Assembly: GCA_030653975.1 (NCBI GenBank)
Contig: JAURYH010000067.1
Coordinates: 1-61,196, forward strand
DNA from: Hydrogenophaga sp.
Lineage (GTDB): Bacteria; Pseudomonadota; Gammaproteobacteria; Burkholderiales; Burkholderiaceae_C
Direction: 5' to 3'
DNA: 61,196 nucleotides
The notes below the pieces were generated by a model. It saw nothing but the letters and a program-made list of their open reading frames with translations, had not been told where the DNA came from and did not search any database. Shown here one piece after another: positions 1 to 7,276 of the stretch. The position numbers and the translations under genes are program-made. Every line of letters starts with the position of its first letter. Within the stretch, counting starts at the first letter, position 1.

Positions 1-175
1 TCGAAGCAGCGGTGCCACCGATGGCCTTGAGGGCGTCTTCCAGGGTCTTGACCTGGAAGCTGGCGTGGTCGACGGCGGCCTGGGCCTGGCTCTGGGTCAC
101 GAGGCCCAGGGCGATCAGGGAGGCGAACGCGCCGGTGGACTGGATGGCGGTGCGGCGGGTGGTGGGGACGGTCAT
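1..175 (-). CDS. soxY: SoxY, thiosulfate-oxidation carrier protein (N-terminal part only)
   Basis: Only the first 58 codons are inside the window; the gene runs off the left edge. The ATG (complement of 173-175) is preceded by a GGAG-type ribosome site. The N-terminus has a twin-arginine motif (TTRRTAIQS) and a hydrophobic stretch ending in QAQA, so it is Tat-exported. The mature start (FQVKTLEDALKAIGG) resembles SoxY, which carries sulfur intermediates on a C-terminal cysteine in the periplasmic Sox complex with SoxZ. That cysteine lies outside the window, so the call rests on the N-terminus alone. It points away from the thiol-redox genes that follow. Confidence 0.72.
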   Translation of the reverse strand, partial: MTVPTTRRTAIQSTGAFASLIALGLVTQSQAQAAVDHASFQVKTLEDALKAIGGTAAS

Positions 176-198
176 TCGGGGCTCCTGACGACAAGGGA

Positions 199-212
199 TT
201 GACAAAAATCAA
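199..212. promoter_or_regulatory. FNR/Anr-like box between soxY and the sigma-factor gene
   Basis: TTGAC-AAAA-ATCAA matches the FNR/CRP-family consensus TTGAT-N4-ATCAA at nine of ten conserved positions. It lies 24 bases upstream of the soxY start, and 117 bases upstream of the sigma-factor start. If it acts on soxY it is too close for class II activation and would more likely repress. No clear -10 was found at the expected distance on the plus strand. Confidence 0.4.
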
Positions 213-328
213 TGCAAGGCGTGAACTGTCACAGAAGGGGGCGCATGTGCCCATAGGTAGAAACACCCAACGCTTATATTTGAAAATCAACATGAAGCAG
301 CTAGGATCTCGGCCTGGATGCGCCTGCC

Positions 329-931
329 ATGAACGCTTTGTTATCGATCTGGTCCCGTCACGAACCCGAACTGCGCGGCTGGGTTCGCGCCCGCGCGCCC
401 GTTCCCAGCGAGGTGGAAGACATCTTGCAAGACACCTTCATCAAGGCCCTGCGCCAGGGCGATCGCATCGGGTCCGTTGTGCAGCCACGGGCCTGGTTGT
501 TTGAAATCACCCGCAATACCCTGATCGACCGGCTCAGGGCCCACAAGCCGCTGGCGCCCTTGCCAACGGACTGGGAGGAACTGCCTGACGAAGCACCGCA
601 GGCGGCCGTGGTCGACGATCTGGTCGCCTGTGTGCCGCGTGTGCTGTCTGAACTGGAACCCGGCGACCGGGAGGCCATCGAGCTGTGCGACCTGCAGGGT
701 TTGTCGCAAGCCGAGTTCGCGCGCCTCAAGGGCTTGACCTTGCCGGCCGCCAAGTCGCGTGTGCAGCGCGCTCGCCTGCGCATGCGCGAACGCATGGCGA
801 AGGGCTGTCAGGTGTCGTTCGACCCCGGCGGTCGCGTCGATGACTTCGTGCCCCGACCACCTTTGTCTGACACGGCTCATGGCGCTGCGAGCGCCGTTTC
901 CGGATCGCCCACTTTTTGCAAAGCCCCATGA
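329..931 (+). CDS. ECF RNA polymerase sigma factor, SigZ-like
   Basis: A 200-residue sigma-70 family protein of the extracytoplasmic-function type. Region 2 includes EVEDILQDTFIKAL and the helix around PRAWLFEITRNTLIDRLR, which recognises the -10 element. Region 4 spans roughly residues 105-150 (LSQAEFARLKGLTLPAAKSRVQRAR), the -35-binding helix-turn-helix. The C-terminal tail with a cysteine and FDPGGRVDDF resembles SigZ proteins. No anti-sigma gene is adjacent. The stop overlaps the next gene's start in ATGA (928-931), so the thioredoxin-like protein is probably translationally coupled to it. The ribosome site is weak. Confidence 0.85.
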   Translation: MNALLSIWSRHEPELRGWVRARAPVPSEVEDILQDTFIKALRQGDRIGSVVQPRAWLFEITRNTLIDRLRAHKPLAPLPTDWEELPDEAPQAAVVDDLVACVPRVLSELEPGDREAIELCDLQGLSQAEFARLKGLTLPAAKSRVQRARLRMRERMAKGCQVSFDPGGRVDDFVPRPPLSDTAHGAASAVSGSPTFCKAP

Positions 932-1515
932 CACCTCAAGAATTTTTCTCTGCCGCAGGCGCTGTCGAGGCCAGCAGCCGCTGGACCCGCCGCGAGTGGC
1001 TGCGCGCCAGCGGCGTGGCCGGACTGTTCGCGGGCGCGGGTTTGCCGACCCTGGCACAGCCGGTATCAGCCGCCGCCGAAGAAGCCAAGGCGCCGCCCCT
1101 GCCAGCGATCGGCTCCGAACTGAACCTGCCGCGCATCACCCTGCTGGATGGTTCGGTCCATGAACCCGCCGCCAGCGCAGGGAAACCGCTGCTGGTGTAC
1201 TGGTGGTCCAGCACCTGCCCGTTCTGCGCCCTGCAAAGCCCGAGCATGGAAAAGCTCTGGCAGAGCCAGAAGGCCCGGGGGCTGCAGATGGTGGCGCTGT
1301 CCATCGACAAGAAGCCCGAAGACGCCACCGCGTATCTGCAGAAGAAGGGCTACAGCTTTCCTGCCGCCTGGGCCAGTCCGGAATGGCGCAAGGCCTTCCC
1401 CAAGCCCCGGGGGCTGCCGATCACGCTGCTGCGCGGGCGCGACGGCCGGCTGGTGTTGGCAGAAAAAGGCCAGATGTTTGCAGAAGACGTGGAAGCCATC
1501 GCGCAGATGCTGTAA
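928..1515 (+). CDS. Tat-exported TlpA/SoxW-like thioredoxin-fold protein
   Basis: A 195-residue thiol-disulfide protein. The start is the ATG at 928, which overlaps the sigma-factor stop; a TTG 12 bases upstream is less likely. A twin-arginine signal (TRREWLRASG, residues 20-29) and a hydrophobic stretch predict Tat export, which is unusual for TlpA proteins but known for some SoxW-like ones. The active site is WWSSTCPFC (Cys97 and Cys100). A cis-proline appears in RGLPITLL. It probably keeps a periplasmic partner reduced, possibly a Sox carrier or the proteins encoded downstream. The partner is inferred from location only. Confidence 0.85.
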   Translation: MTPQEFFSAAGAVEASSRWTRREWLRASGVAGLFAGAGLPTLAQPVSAAAEEAKAPPLPAIGSELNLPRITLLDGSVHEPAASAGKPLLVYWWSSTCPFCALQSPSMEKLWQSQKARGLQMVALSIDKKPEDATAYLQKKGYSFPAAWASPEWRKAFPKPRGLPITLLRGRDGRLVLAEKGQMFAEDVEAIAQML

Positions 1516-1537
1516 GCGCAGCCCGCAGCGCAACAAA

Positions 1538-1583
1538 AAAAATAGTTGGCACCGACCTGCGTCTTTTTGACCCCGGCTCCGTC
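1538..1583 (+). repeat. 46-bp direct repeat, copy 1
   Basis: Begins AAAAATAGTT and ends GGCTCCGTC. It matches a second copy at 2591-2636 at 39 of 46 positions with no gaps. This copy lies just after the TlpA-like gene and before the first metallo-beta-lactamase-fold gene. It has no strong inverted repeat. Confidence 0.7.
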
Positions 1584-1611
1584 TCCTGTTGAGCCCAACA
1601 AGGAGACAACG

Positions 1612-2598
1612 ATGCGACGCAAGGATTTTTTGAACGGTGCTTTGGCCGGTCTGGTGGTGTTGGCGGGCTGTGCCCATCCAACGCCGCCGGCTTCCCCACT
1701 TGCCACCCCGTCCGACACCGGCGCATTCAAGACCGTCAAGGTCAATGAACGTGTCTACGCCCTGGTGGGCGAACTCGGTCAGCGCTCGCCCAGCAACCTG
1801 GGCAACAACATGACGGCGGGTTTCATCATCGGCGACGACGGGGTGGTCGTCATCGACACCAGCGGTTCGCGCGCCGGTGCCGAGGTGATGGTCAAGGCCA
1901 TTCGCGCGGTGACCGACAAATCCATCCGCTGGGCCGTCAACACCGGCGGGCAAGACCACCGCTGGCTGGGCAATGACTACTTCCGCTCCGTGCAGGGTGC
2001 GAAAATTCTTGCTGCTGAAGAGGGCCTCAAAGACCAGCAGGCGCGCGGTTTCCAGCAGATGGACATGGCCCGCCGATACATTGGCGAGTCCGGCTTTGCT
2101 GGCACAAAAGAGGCCTATGCGGACACCACGTTCAAGGGCCGGCAACGCCTGGACGTGAAAGGCGTGCAGGTGGAGCTTATCTACACCGGTGGTGCGCATA
2201 CGCACGGCGATTTATGGGTCTGGCTGCCGCAAGAGCGCATCGTCTTCGCGGGCGACTCGGTGTTTGCCGAGCGCCTGCTGGGCATCCAGCCCGGCCTGGG
2301 TTTCAAGTGGATCGCCGCGCTGGAGCGGATGCGCGATGAACTCCAACCGGTCACGGTGATTCCCGGGCACGGCAATGTGACCACGCTGGACAAGGCGCTC
2401 AAAGACAGTTTGGGCTACCTGCAGATGCTGCGCGATGGCAGCCGAAAGCTCATCGCCGACGGGGCTTTTGACCCGGTGGAAGTGGCCGACAAGCTCGACC
2501 AGTCGGCATTTGCCTATCTGGCGAACTATGAAGACAAGCGCTTTCGCGGCCAGAACGCCATGCGCATGGCCGAAGAGGTGTTCGCGGCACAAAAATAG
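1612..2598 (+). CDS. MBL-fold lipoprotein with altered metal motif (SoxH-like)
   Basis: 328 residues; the ATG at 1612 follows an AAGGAGA ribosome site. The N-terminus combines RRKDFL with a lipobox (LAGC), so it is predicted to be a lipoprotein, perhaps Tat-exported. Metallo-beta-lactamase landmarks are present: the early Asp strand (VVVIDTSGS), HTHGD, FAGDSVF and PGHG. The usual HxHxDH metal motif is replaced by NTGGQDHRWLGN, so the zinc site differs from the family norm. It resembles SoxH or quinoprotein-relay hydrolases found near sox genes. Substrate is unknown; a sulfur or thiol compound is inferred from context. A paralogue with the same motif lies at 3731-4672. Confidence 0.8.
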   Translation: MRRKDFLNGALAGLVVLAGCAHPTPPASPLATPSDTGAFKTVKVNERVYALVGELGQRSPSNLGNNMTAGFIIGDDGVVVIDTSGSRAGAEVMVKAIRAVTDKSIRWAVNTGGQDHRWLGNDYFRSVQGAKILAAEEGLKDQQARGFQQMDMARRYIGESGFAGTKEAYADTTFKGRQRLDVKGVQVELIYTGGAHTHGDLWVWLPQERIVFAGDSVFAERLLGIQPGLGFKWIAALERMRDELQPVTVIPGHGNVTTLDKALKDSLGYLQMLRDGSRKLIADGAFDPVEVADKLDQSAFAYLANYEDKRFRGQNAMRMAEEVFAAQK

Positions 2599-2636
2599 TT
2601 CGCGCCGACCTGCATCTTTTGGCCACTGGCTCCGTC
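2591..2636 (+). repeat. 46-bp direct repeat, copy 2
   Basis: Second copy of the element at 1538-1583. It starts inside the last codons of the first MBL gene, so its TAG forms that gene's stop codon. It ends 10 bases before the permease ATG, in place of a recognisable ribosome site. Confidence 0.7.
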
Positions 2637-2645
2637 CTCCCCGGT

Positions 2646-3695
2646 ATGACGACCCTCACTGCCTCCATATCAACCTGGCCCAAGCGCCAGCCCACCGTCT
2701 TTCTGGTCGTGGCCGCAGCCATCTGGCTCGGCCTTTACCAACTGCTGATTCCCTTTTCGGAGGCCATGGTGGCGCTGCTGCCGGTGGAGCGCCAGAGCCA
2801 TCTGGGCAGCGCGCTGCAATTCTTCTTCTACGACACGCCCAAGGTGCTGTTGTTGCTGACCGGGGTGGTGTTCGTCATGGGTATGGTCAACACCTACTTC
2901 ACGCCGGAGCGCACGCGCGCGCTGCTGGCCGGTCGCACGCACGGCGTGGCCAACGGCATGGCGTCGGCGCTGGGCGTGGTCACGCCGTTTTGCTCCTGCT
3001 CGTCGGTGCCGCTGTTCATCGGCTTCGTGCAGGCCGGTGTGCCGCTGGGGGTGACGTTTTCCTTCCTGATCACCGCGCCCATGGTGGACACCGTGGCGCT
3101 GACCATCCTGTTCTCGCTGTTTGGCTGGAAGGTGGCGCTGCTCTACGTGGGCTTTGGCATGTTGCTGGGCATCGTGGCCGGTTTGATCATGGGCGCCATG
3201 AAGCTGGAGCGCCACCTGGAAGACTGGGTGCGCGAGATGCCGCAGGTGTCTTCTGACGTGGAGGCCCAGCAACTGGGTCTGAGCGACCGCATGGCCGCGG
3301 GCCTGGCCTCGGTGCGCGAGATCGTGGGCAAGGTCTGGCCCTATGTGCTGGGCGGTATTGCGGTGGGTGCGGGCATCCACGGCTTCGTGCCTTCCGAATT
3401 CCTGGCCTCGTTCATGGGCAAGGACGCCTCGTGGTGGTCGGTGCCGCTGGCCGTGTTGATGGGCGTGCCCATGTACGCCAACACCGCCGGCATCCTGCCC
3501 GTGATCGAAGCGCTCACCGCCAAAGGCGCAGCCATGGGCACGGCGCTGGCCTTCATGATGAGTGTGGTGGCGCTGTCGCTGCCCGAGATGATCATCCTGC
3601 GCAAGGTGCTCAAGCTGCGCCTGATCGCGATCTTTGTGGGCATCGTATCCACCGGCATCCTGGCCGTGGGCTTCCTTTTCAACGCCATCCTGTGA
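2646..3695 (+). CDS. PF03773-type permease (SO_0444/ArsP-like)
   Basis: 349 residues with about eight to ten hydrophobic segments, so an inner-membrane protein. It has the family hallmark TPFCSCSSVPLF (CSC before a proline) and a duplicated architecture, with a second half around VPLAVLMGVPMYANTAG. Relatives have been linked to efflux of metals or organoarsenicals. Here it sits between two exported MBL proteins and shares a block with a CxxC mini-thioredoxin, a frequent partner. Start: ATG at 2646, with a TTG at 2619 as alternative; neither has a clear ribosome site. The substrate cannot be read from the sequence. Confidence 0.82.
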   Translation: MTTLTASISTWPKRQPTVFLVVAAAIWLGLYQLLIPFSEAMVALLPVERQSHLGSALQFFFYDTPKVLLLLTGVVFVMGMVNTYFTPERTRALLAGRTHGVANGMASALGVVTPFCSCSSVPLFIGFVQAGVPLGVTFSFLITAPMVDTVALTILFSLFGWKVALLYVGFGMLLGIVAGLIMGAMKLERHLEDWVREMPQVSSDVEAQQLGLSDRMAAGLASVREIVGKVWPYVLGGIAVGAGIHGFVPSEFLASFMGKDASWWSVPLAVLMGVPMYANTAGILPVIEALTAKGAAMGTALAFMMSVVALSLPEMIILRKVLKLRLIAIFVGIVSTGILAVGFLFNAIL

Positions 3696-3730
3696 CACCG
3701 CTTTTTTCAACCCGACGGAGACAAACCCGC

Positions 3731-4672
3731 ATGCATTGCACCCTATCCCGCCACTTCAAGCGCTCGCTGCTGACCGGCCTCGCGGCCACCCTGGCCTGGT
3801 CGGCCCACGCGGTCGAGGTGATTTTCAAACCGGTGGCGCCGAACGTGTTCGCCCACGTCGGCGACATCGAAGGCCGCACCTACGAAAACGAAGCGCTCAA
3901 CGCCAACATCGGCCTGGTGGTCACGCCTGCCGGCGCGGTGCTGATCGATTCCGGCGCCACGTTCCAGAGCGCCCGCCAGATCGCCGAGGCGGTGAAGAAG
4001 GTGACACTGCAGCCCATCAAATGGGTCATCAACACCGGCGGGCAGGACCACCGCTGGCTGGGCAACGGCTATTTCAAGGCGCAGGGCGCGGACATCATGG
4101 CCCACGCCAACGCCGAGGCCGACATGAAGGCCCGCGGCCCCGAGCACCTGAAGGCCAACGCGCCGGTGCTGAAAGAAAAGATGGACGGCACCGAGATCGT
4201 GTTGCCCACGCGCTGGCTGAAAGACGCCAACACCAAGCTCGAACTCGGCGGCACGGTCATCGAAGTGGTGCACCGCAAAGGCGGCCACACACCCGGTGAC
4301 AGCCTTGTCTGGCTGCCGCAGAGCGGCGTGGTGTTCACCGGCGACGTGGTCTATGTGGACCGCATCCTGGGCCTGCACCCGGTGAGCAAGACCAAAACCT
4401 GGGTGGAATCGTTCGAGGCGCTCGAAGCCCTGAACCCGAAGGTGGTGGTGCCCGGCCATGGCCGCGTGACCACGCTGGCCCAGGCGCAAAAGGACACTGG
4501 CAACCTGCTCAAGGCCCTGCGCGTTCACATGGGCAAAGCGGTGGAGGCGGGCGCCGACATGAGCACGGCGATCAAGACGTTTGACGCCGCGCCCTACAAG
4601 CACCTCAAGCACGTGGAGGTCTGGCTGCCCCAGATCGCCAACCTCACCTATCTCGAAATGGAACAGGAGTAA
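3731..4672 (+). CDS. Second periplasmic MBL-fold protein with altered metal motif
   Basis: 313 residues; the ATG at 3731 is preceded by GGAG. A Sec signal peptide ends near AHA|VEV. Landmarks are VLIDSGATF, KGGHTPGDSLVW, VVFTGDVVY and VVPGHG. It carries exactly the same replacement motif NTGGQDHRWLGN as the MBL protein at 1612-2598, so these are paralogues sharing a non-canonical site. They differ in anchoring: this one should be soluble in the periplasm, the other a lipoprotein. Annotation pipelines would probably call it SoxH-like or quinoprotein-relay zinc metallohydrolase. It is 3 bases from the next gene, so the two are co-transcribed. Confidence 0.8.
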   Translation: MHCTLSRHFKRSLLTGLAATLAWSAHAVEVIFKPVAPNVFAHVGDIEGRTYENEALNANIGLVVTPAGAVLIDSGATFQSARQIAEAVKKVTLQPIKWVINTGGQDHRWLGNGYFKAQGADIMAHANAEADMKARGPEHLKANAPVLKEKMDGTEIVLPTRWLKDANTKLELGGTVIEVVHRKGGHTPGDSLVWLPQSGVVFTGDVVYVDRILGLHPVSKTKTWVESFEALEALNPKVVVPGHGRVTTLAQAQKDTGNLLKALRVHMGKAVEAGADMSTAIKTFDAAPYKHLKHVEVWLPQIANLTYLEMEQE

Positions 4673-4675
4673 ATC

Positions 4676-4909
4676 ATGGACATCAAGGTACTCGGCACCG
4701 GCTGCACCAACTGCAAGAACACCATCGCGCTGATCGACCAGGTGGCGAAAGCCAAGGGCGTCGAAGTCAAGCTGGAGAAGGTCGAAGAGTTGCGCGACAT
4801 CATGGGCTACGGCGTCATGAGCACGCCCGGCGTGGTCATCAACGGCAAGGTGGTGCACGCTGGTGGTGTGCCCACCCGCGAAAAAATTGAGCAGTGGCTC
4901 GCTGCCTGA
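4676..4909 (+). CDS. Mini-thioredoxin, redox-active disulfide protein 2 type
   Basis: A 77-residue thioredoxin_3 family protein. The redox site is GTGCTNCK near the N-terminus, and MSTPGVVING supplies the cis-proline loop. There is no signal peptide, so it is cytoplasmic. Such proteins are often encoded with PF03773 permeases, and one lies 1 kb upstream; a second such pair occurs at 8160-9875. It probably passes electrons or a thiol-bound ligand to the permease system. Confidence 0.88.
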   Translation: MDIKVLGTGCTNCKNTIALIDQVAKAKGVEVKLEKVEELRDIMGYGVMSTPGVVINGKVVHAGGVPTREKIEQWLAA

Positions 4910-4923
4910 ACGGAGAACACACC

Positions 4924-5364
4924 ATGTTGGAAGAAGCGAAACAGGTCTGCCCAACGACCACGCGCCGCCTGGTGGGCGAGGGTGCCTTGCTGGTGGACGT
5001 GCGCGAGCCGAGCGAAGTGGCGGCGCTGGCGTTCGATGTGCCAGACATCGTCAACATCCCGCTGATGGCGCTGGAACAGCGCTGGAGCGAGCTGCCCAAA
5101 GACCGTGACATCGTGCTGGTGTGCGAAAACGGCGCACGCAGCCTCAAGGCCACCTACTTTCTGCAGTTCCACGGTTTCGCCCGCGTGAGCAACATGGAAG
5201 GCGGCCTCCTGAAATGGATGGGCAAGAACTTCCCCGTCATCGGTCAGCGCCATCAGGCACCTGCCACCAGCACGGGCTGTTGCGGTGGCACCGCGGTGGA
5301 CACCGAGGTAGCCGCCTCGTGCTGTGCGCCGGCCGTTCCCGAGGCTTCGGCCGGGTGCTGCTGA
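4924..5364 (+). CDS. Rhodanese-like protein with Cys-Cys-rich C-terminal tail
   Basis: 146 residues; the ATG at 4924 follows CGGAGA. A single rhodanese domain covers residues 1-105: VDVREPSE is the conserved early motif, and CENGARS is the active-site loop with its persulfide-forming cysteine. The last 35 residues lie outside the domain and contain three CC pairs (GCCGG, SCCAP, GCC) among small residues, suggesting metal or sulfane-sulfur binding. It may transfer sulfane sulfur between the neighbouring thiol proteins. The tail's role is inference. Confidence 0.88.
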   Translation: MLEEAKQVCPTTTRRLVGEGALLVDVREPSEVAALAFDVPDIVNIPLMALEQRWSELPKDRDIVLVCENGARSLKATYFLQFHGFARVSNMEGGLLKWMGKNFPVIGQRHQAPATSTGCCGGTAVDTEVAASCCAPAVPEASAGCC

Positions 5365-5509
5365 ACAGGGTTCACCATCTCGCGCCCGGGCGCCCCGGGG
5401 CAACGCGTGTTTGCGGTGCTCCTGGCGTTGGCGGGCTTGTACTGGTTGGCGCTGGGTTTGCAGTGGGTATGAGCGCAGAATGTCCTCAAGCCAACCGACA
5501 GAGCGCGAC

Positions 5510-5944
5510 ATGACCGACACCCCGACAAAAATGCAATTTCATGTGGTCTCGCATCGCGAGAGTGCGCACATCAGCAGCTCCATTTGCAAGAACGCGCAGA
5601 TCGACCTGGACACCGACCTGGCCGGCAATCCCGATGCCTTCAACCCGGCCGAGCTGTTGCTGGCGGCGCTCTCGGCCTGCATGATCAAGGGTATCGAGCG
5701 GGTCACGCCCATCCTCAAATTTGAACTGCGCGGTGTGGAGGTGCAGGTGCAGGGTGTGCGCCAGGATGTGCCGCCGCGCATGGAATCCATTCGCTACGAG
5801 ATCGTGGTGGACACCGACGAATCCGACCGCCGCCTGGAGCTGCTGCACGACAACGTGAAGAAGTACGGCACCGTTTTCAACACCGTGGCCCCTGGGACCG
5901 ACCTGAGCGGCGTGATGCGGCGCCGGAGCGAAACCCTCGATTGA
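5510..5944 (+). CDS. OsmC family protein
   Basis: 144 residues. OsmC/Ohr-fold features include FNPAELLLAALSACM, which contains the conserved cysteine of the peroxidatic helix, followed by the C-terminal strand and helix region. Members reduce organic hydroperoxides, but many relatives have other thiol chemistry. A second ATG at 5480 in frame (MSSSQPTERD) is a possible start; neither has a strong ribosome site. It follows the rhodanese on the same strand, consistent with a thiol/persulfide stress role. Confidence 0.82.
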   Translation: MTDTPTKMQFHVVSHRESAHISSSICKNAQIDLDTDLAGNPDAFNPAELLLAALSACMIKGIERVTPILKFELRGVEVQVQGVRQDVPPRMESIRYEIVVDTDESDRRLELLHDNVKKYGTVFNTVAPGTDLSGVMRRRSETLD

Positions 5945-6032
5945 CGGCGGTTGGCCTCAAAGGTTTCACCATGCCCAACCTGCGGACCCGCACACCCGGG
6001 TCCGGCAATTGACTGACACGAGGAGCATCTTC

Positions 6033-6281
6033 ATGGAAAACACCCACCACCGCTTCAGCGAACTGTTCGCCCAGCTGGGGTTGCCCAATGACCCCCAGGG
6101 CATCACGCAGTTCCTGACCCGGAACGCACCCCTGGCGGGGGACGTCCGCCTGCCCGACGCGCCGTTCTGGTCGCCAGCGCAAGCCACCTTTTTGAGAGAA
6201 GCACTGCTGCAGGATTCGGATTGGGCCGAGCTGGCCGATCAATTGAGTGAAGCCCTTCGCGGACCGGAAAGCCAGACCTGA
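6033..6281 (+). CDS. DUF2789 family protein
   Basis: An 82-residue protein matching the DUF2789 pattern: an N-terminal helix (FSELFAQLGLP), a central DAPFWSPAQATFLREAL, and a C-terminal helix rich in acidic residues. Function is unknown. The ATG at 6033 has a GAGGAG ribosome site. Its stop directly abuts the ATG of the metal exporter (6282), so they are probably translated from one transcript. Confidence 0.82.
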   Translation: MENTHHRFSELFAQLGLPNDPQGITQFLTRNAPLAGDVRLPDAPFWSPAQATFLREALLQDSDWAELADQLSEALRGPESQT

Positions 6282-7193
6282 ATGAGCGATGCACACGAGC
6301 ACAGCCACGCCCCGGCCAACTTCAACCGGGCCTTTGCCATCGGTATCGGGCTCAACACCGTCTTCGTGGCGATCGAAGCGTTTTATGGCTGGAAGATCAA
6401 TTCGCTGGCGCTGCTGGCCGACGCCGGGCACAACCTGAGCGACGTGGCCGGGCTGGTGCTGGCCTGGGGTGGGGCACTGGCGGGCAAGCTGCGTCCCAAC
6501 GTCCGCCACACCTACGGCTGGAAGCGCGGCAGCATCCTGGCCGCGTTTGCCAACGCGCTGCTGCTGCTGGTGGCCATCGGTGCGCTGGTCTGGGAAGCGG
6601 TGGGGCGCCTTGTGTCGCCCGACCCGCTGGCGGGCACCGAGGGGGGGACCATCATGGCGGTGGCAGCGGTGGGCATTGTGGTGAACACGGTCACCGCGCT
6701 GCTGTTCATGCGGGGCGGCAAAAAAGACCTGAACATCCGCGGCGCTTTTCTGCACATGGCGGCGGACGCCCTGGTGTCCGGCGGTGTGGTCGTGGCGGGC
6801 GCACTCACGCTCTGGATGGGCTGGGTCTGGCTGGACCCGGTGGTGAGCCTGCTGATCGCGGCGGTGATCCTGCTGGGCACCTGGAGCCTGTTCCGGCAGT
6901 CGCTGCACCTGCTGTTTGATGGTGTGCCCGACAGCGTGGACCTGATGGCCGTGCGCCAGAGCTTGCTGGACCTGCCCGGGGTGACGCAGGTGCACGACCT
7001 GCACGTCTGGGCCATGGGCACGTCCCAGATCGCCATGACGGCCCACCTCATCACGCCCGGTGGCCACCCGGACGACGCCTTCTATCGCCATGCCGCCGAC
7101 GTGTTGCACGACCGGTTCGAAATCACCCATGTGACGCTGCAGGTGGTGCGTGAACCGTTCATGCCGCTCTGTGGCGAGGTGGCACCCTCATGA
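6282..7193 (+). CDS. Cation diffusion facilitator (CzcD/ZitB-like metal exporter)
   Basis: 303 residues with a His-rich N-terminus (HEHSHAP) and six predicted membrane helices. The two metal-site helices are visible: DAGHNLSD in TM2 and HMAADALVSG in TM5. A cytoplasmic domain (VHDLHVWAMGTSQ) closes the protein. It exports Zn2+ or similar divalent metals from the cytoplasm using proton exchange. It starts immediately after the DUF2789 gene. Confidence 0.92.
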   Translation: MSDAHEHSHAPANFNRAFAIGIGLNTVFVAIEAFYGWKINSLALLADAGHNLSDVAGLVLAWGGALAGKLRPNVRHTYGWKRGSILAAFANALLLLVAIGALVWEAVGRLVSPDPLAGTEGGTIMAVAAVGIVVNTVTALLFMRGGKKDLNIRGAFLHMAADALVSGGVVVAGALTLWMGWVWLDPVVSLLIAAVILLGTWSLFRQSLHLLFDGVPDSVDLMAVRQSLLDLPGVTQVHDLHVWAMGTSQIAMTAHLITPGGHPDDAFYRHAADVLHDRFEITHVTLQVVREPFMPLCGEVAPS

Positions 7194-7276
7194 TGGTGGG
7201 TGCGGACCAGGGCCTTGCGAGATGAAGCCGGTGATGCGCGCGCAGCGCATGGTGGGCCTGGCATGGGGCCATCGCC

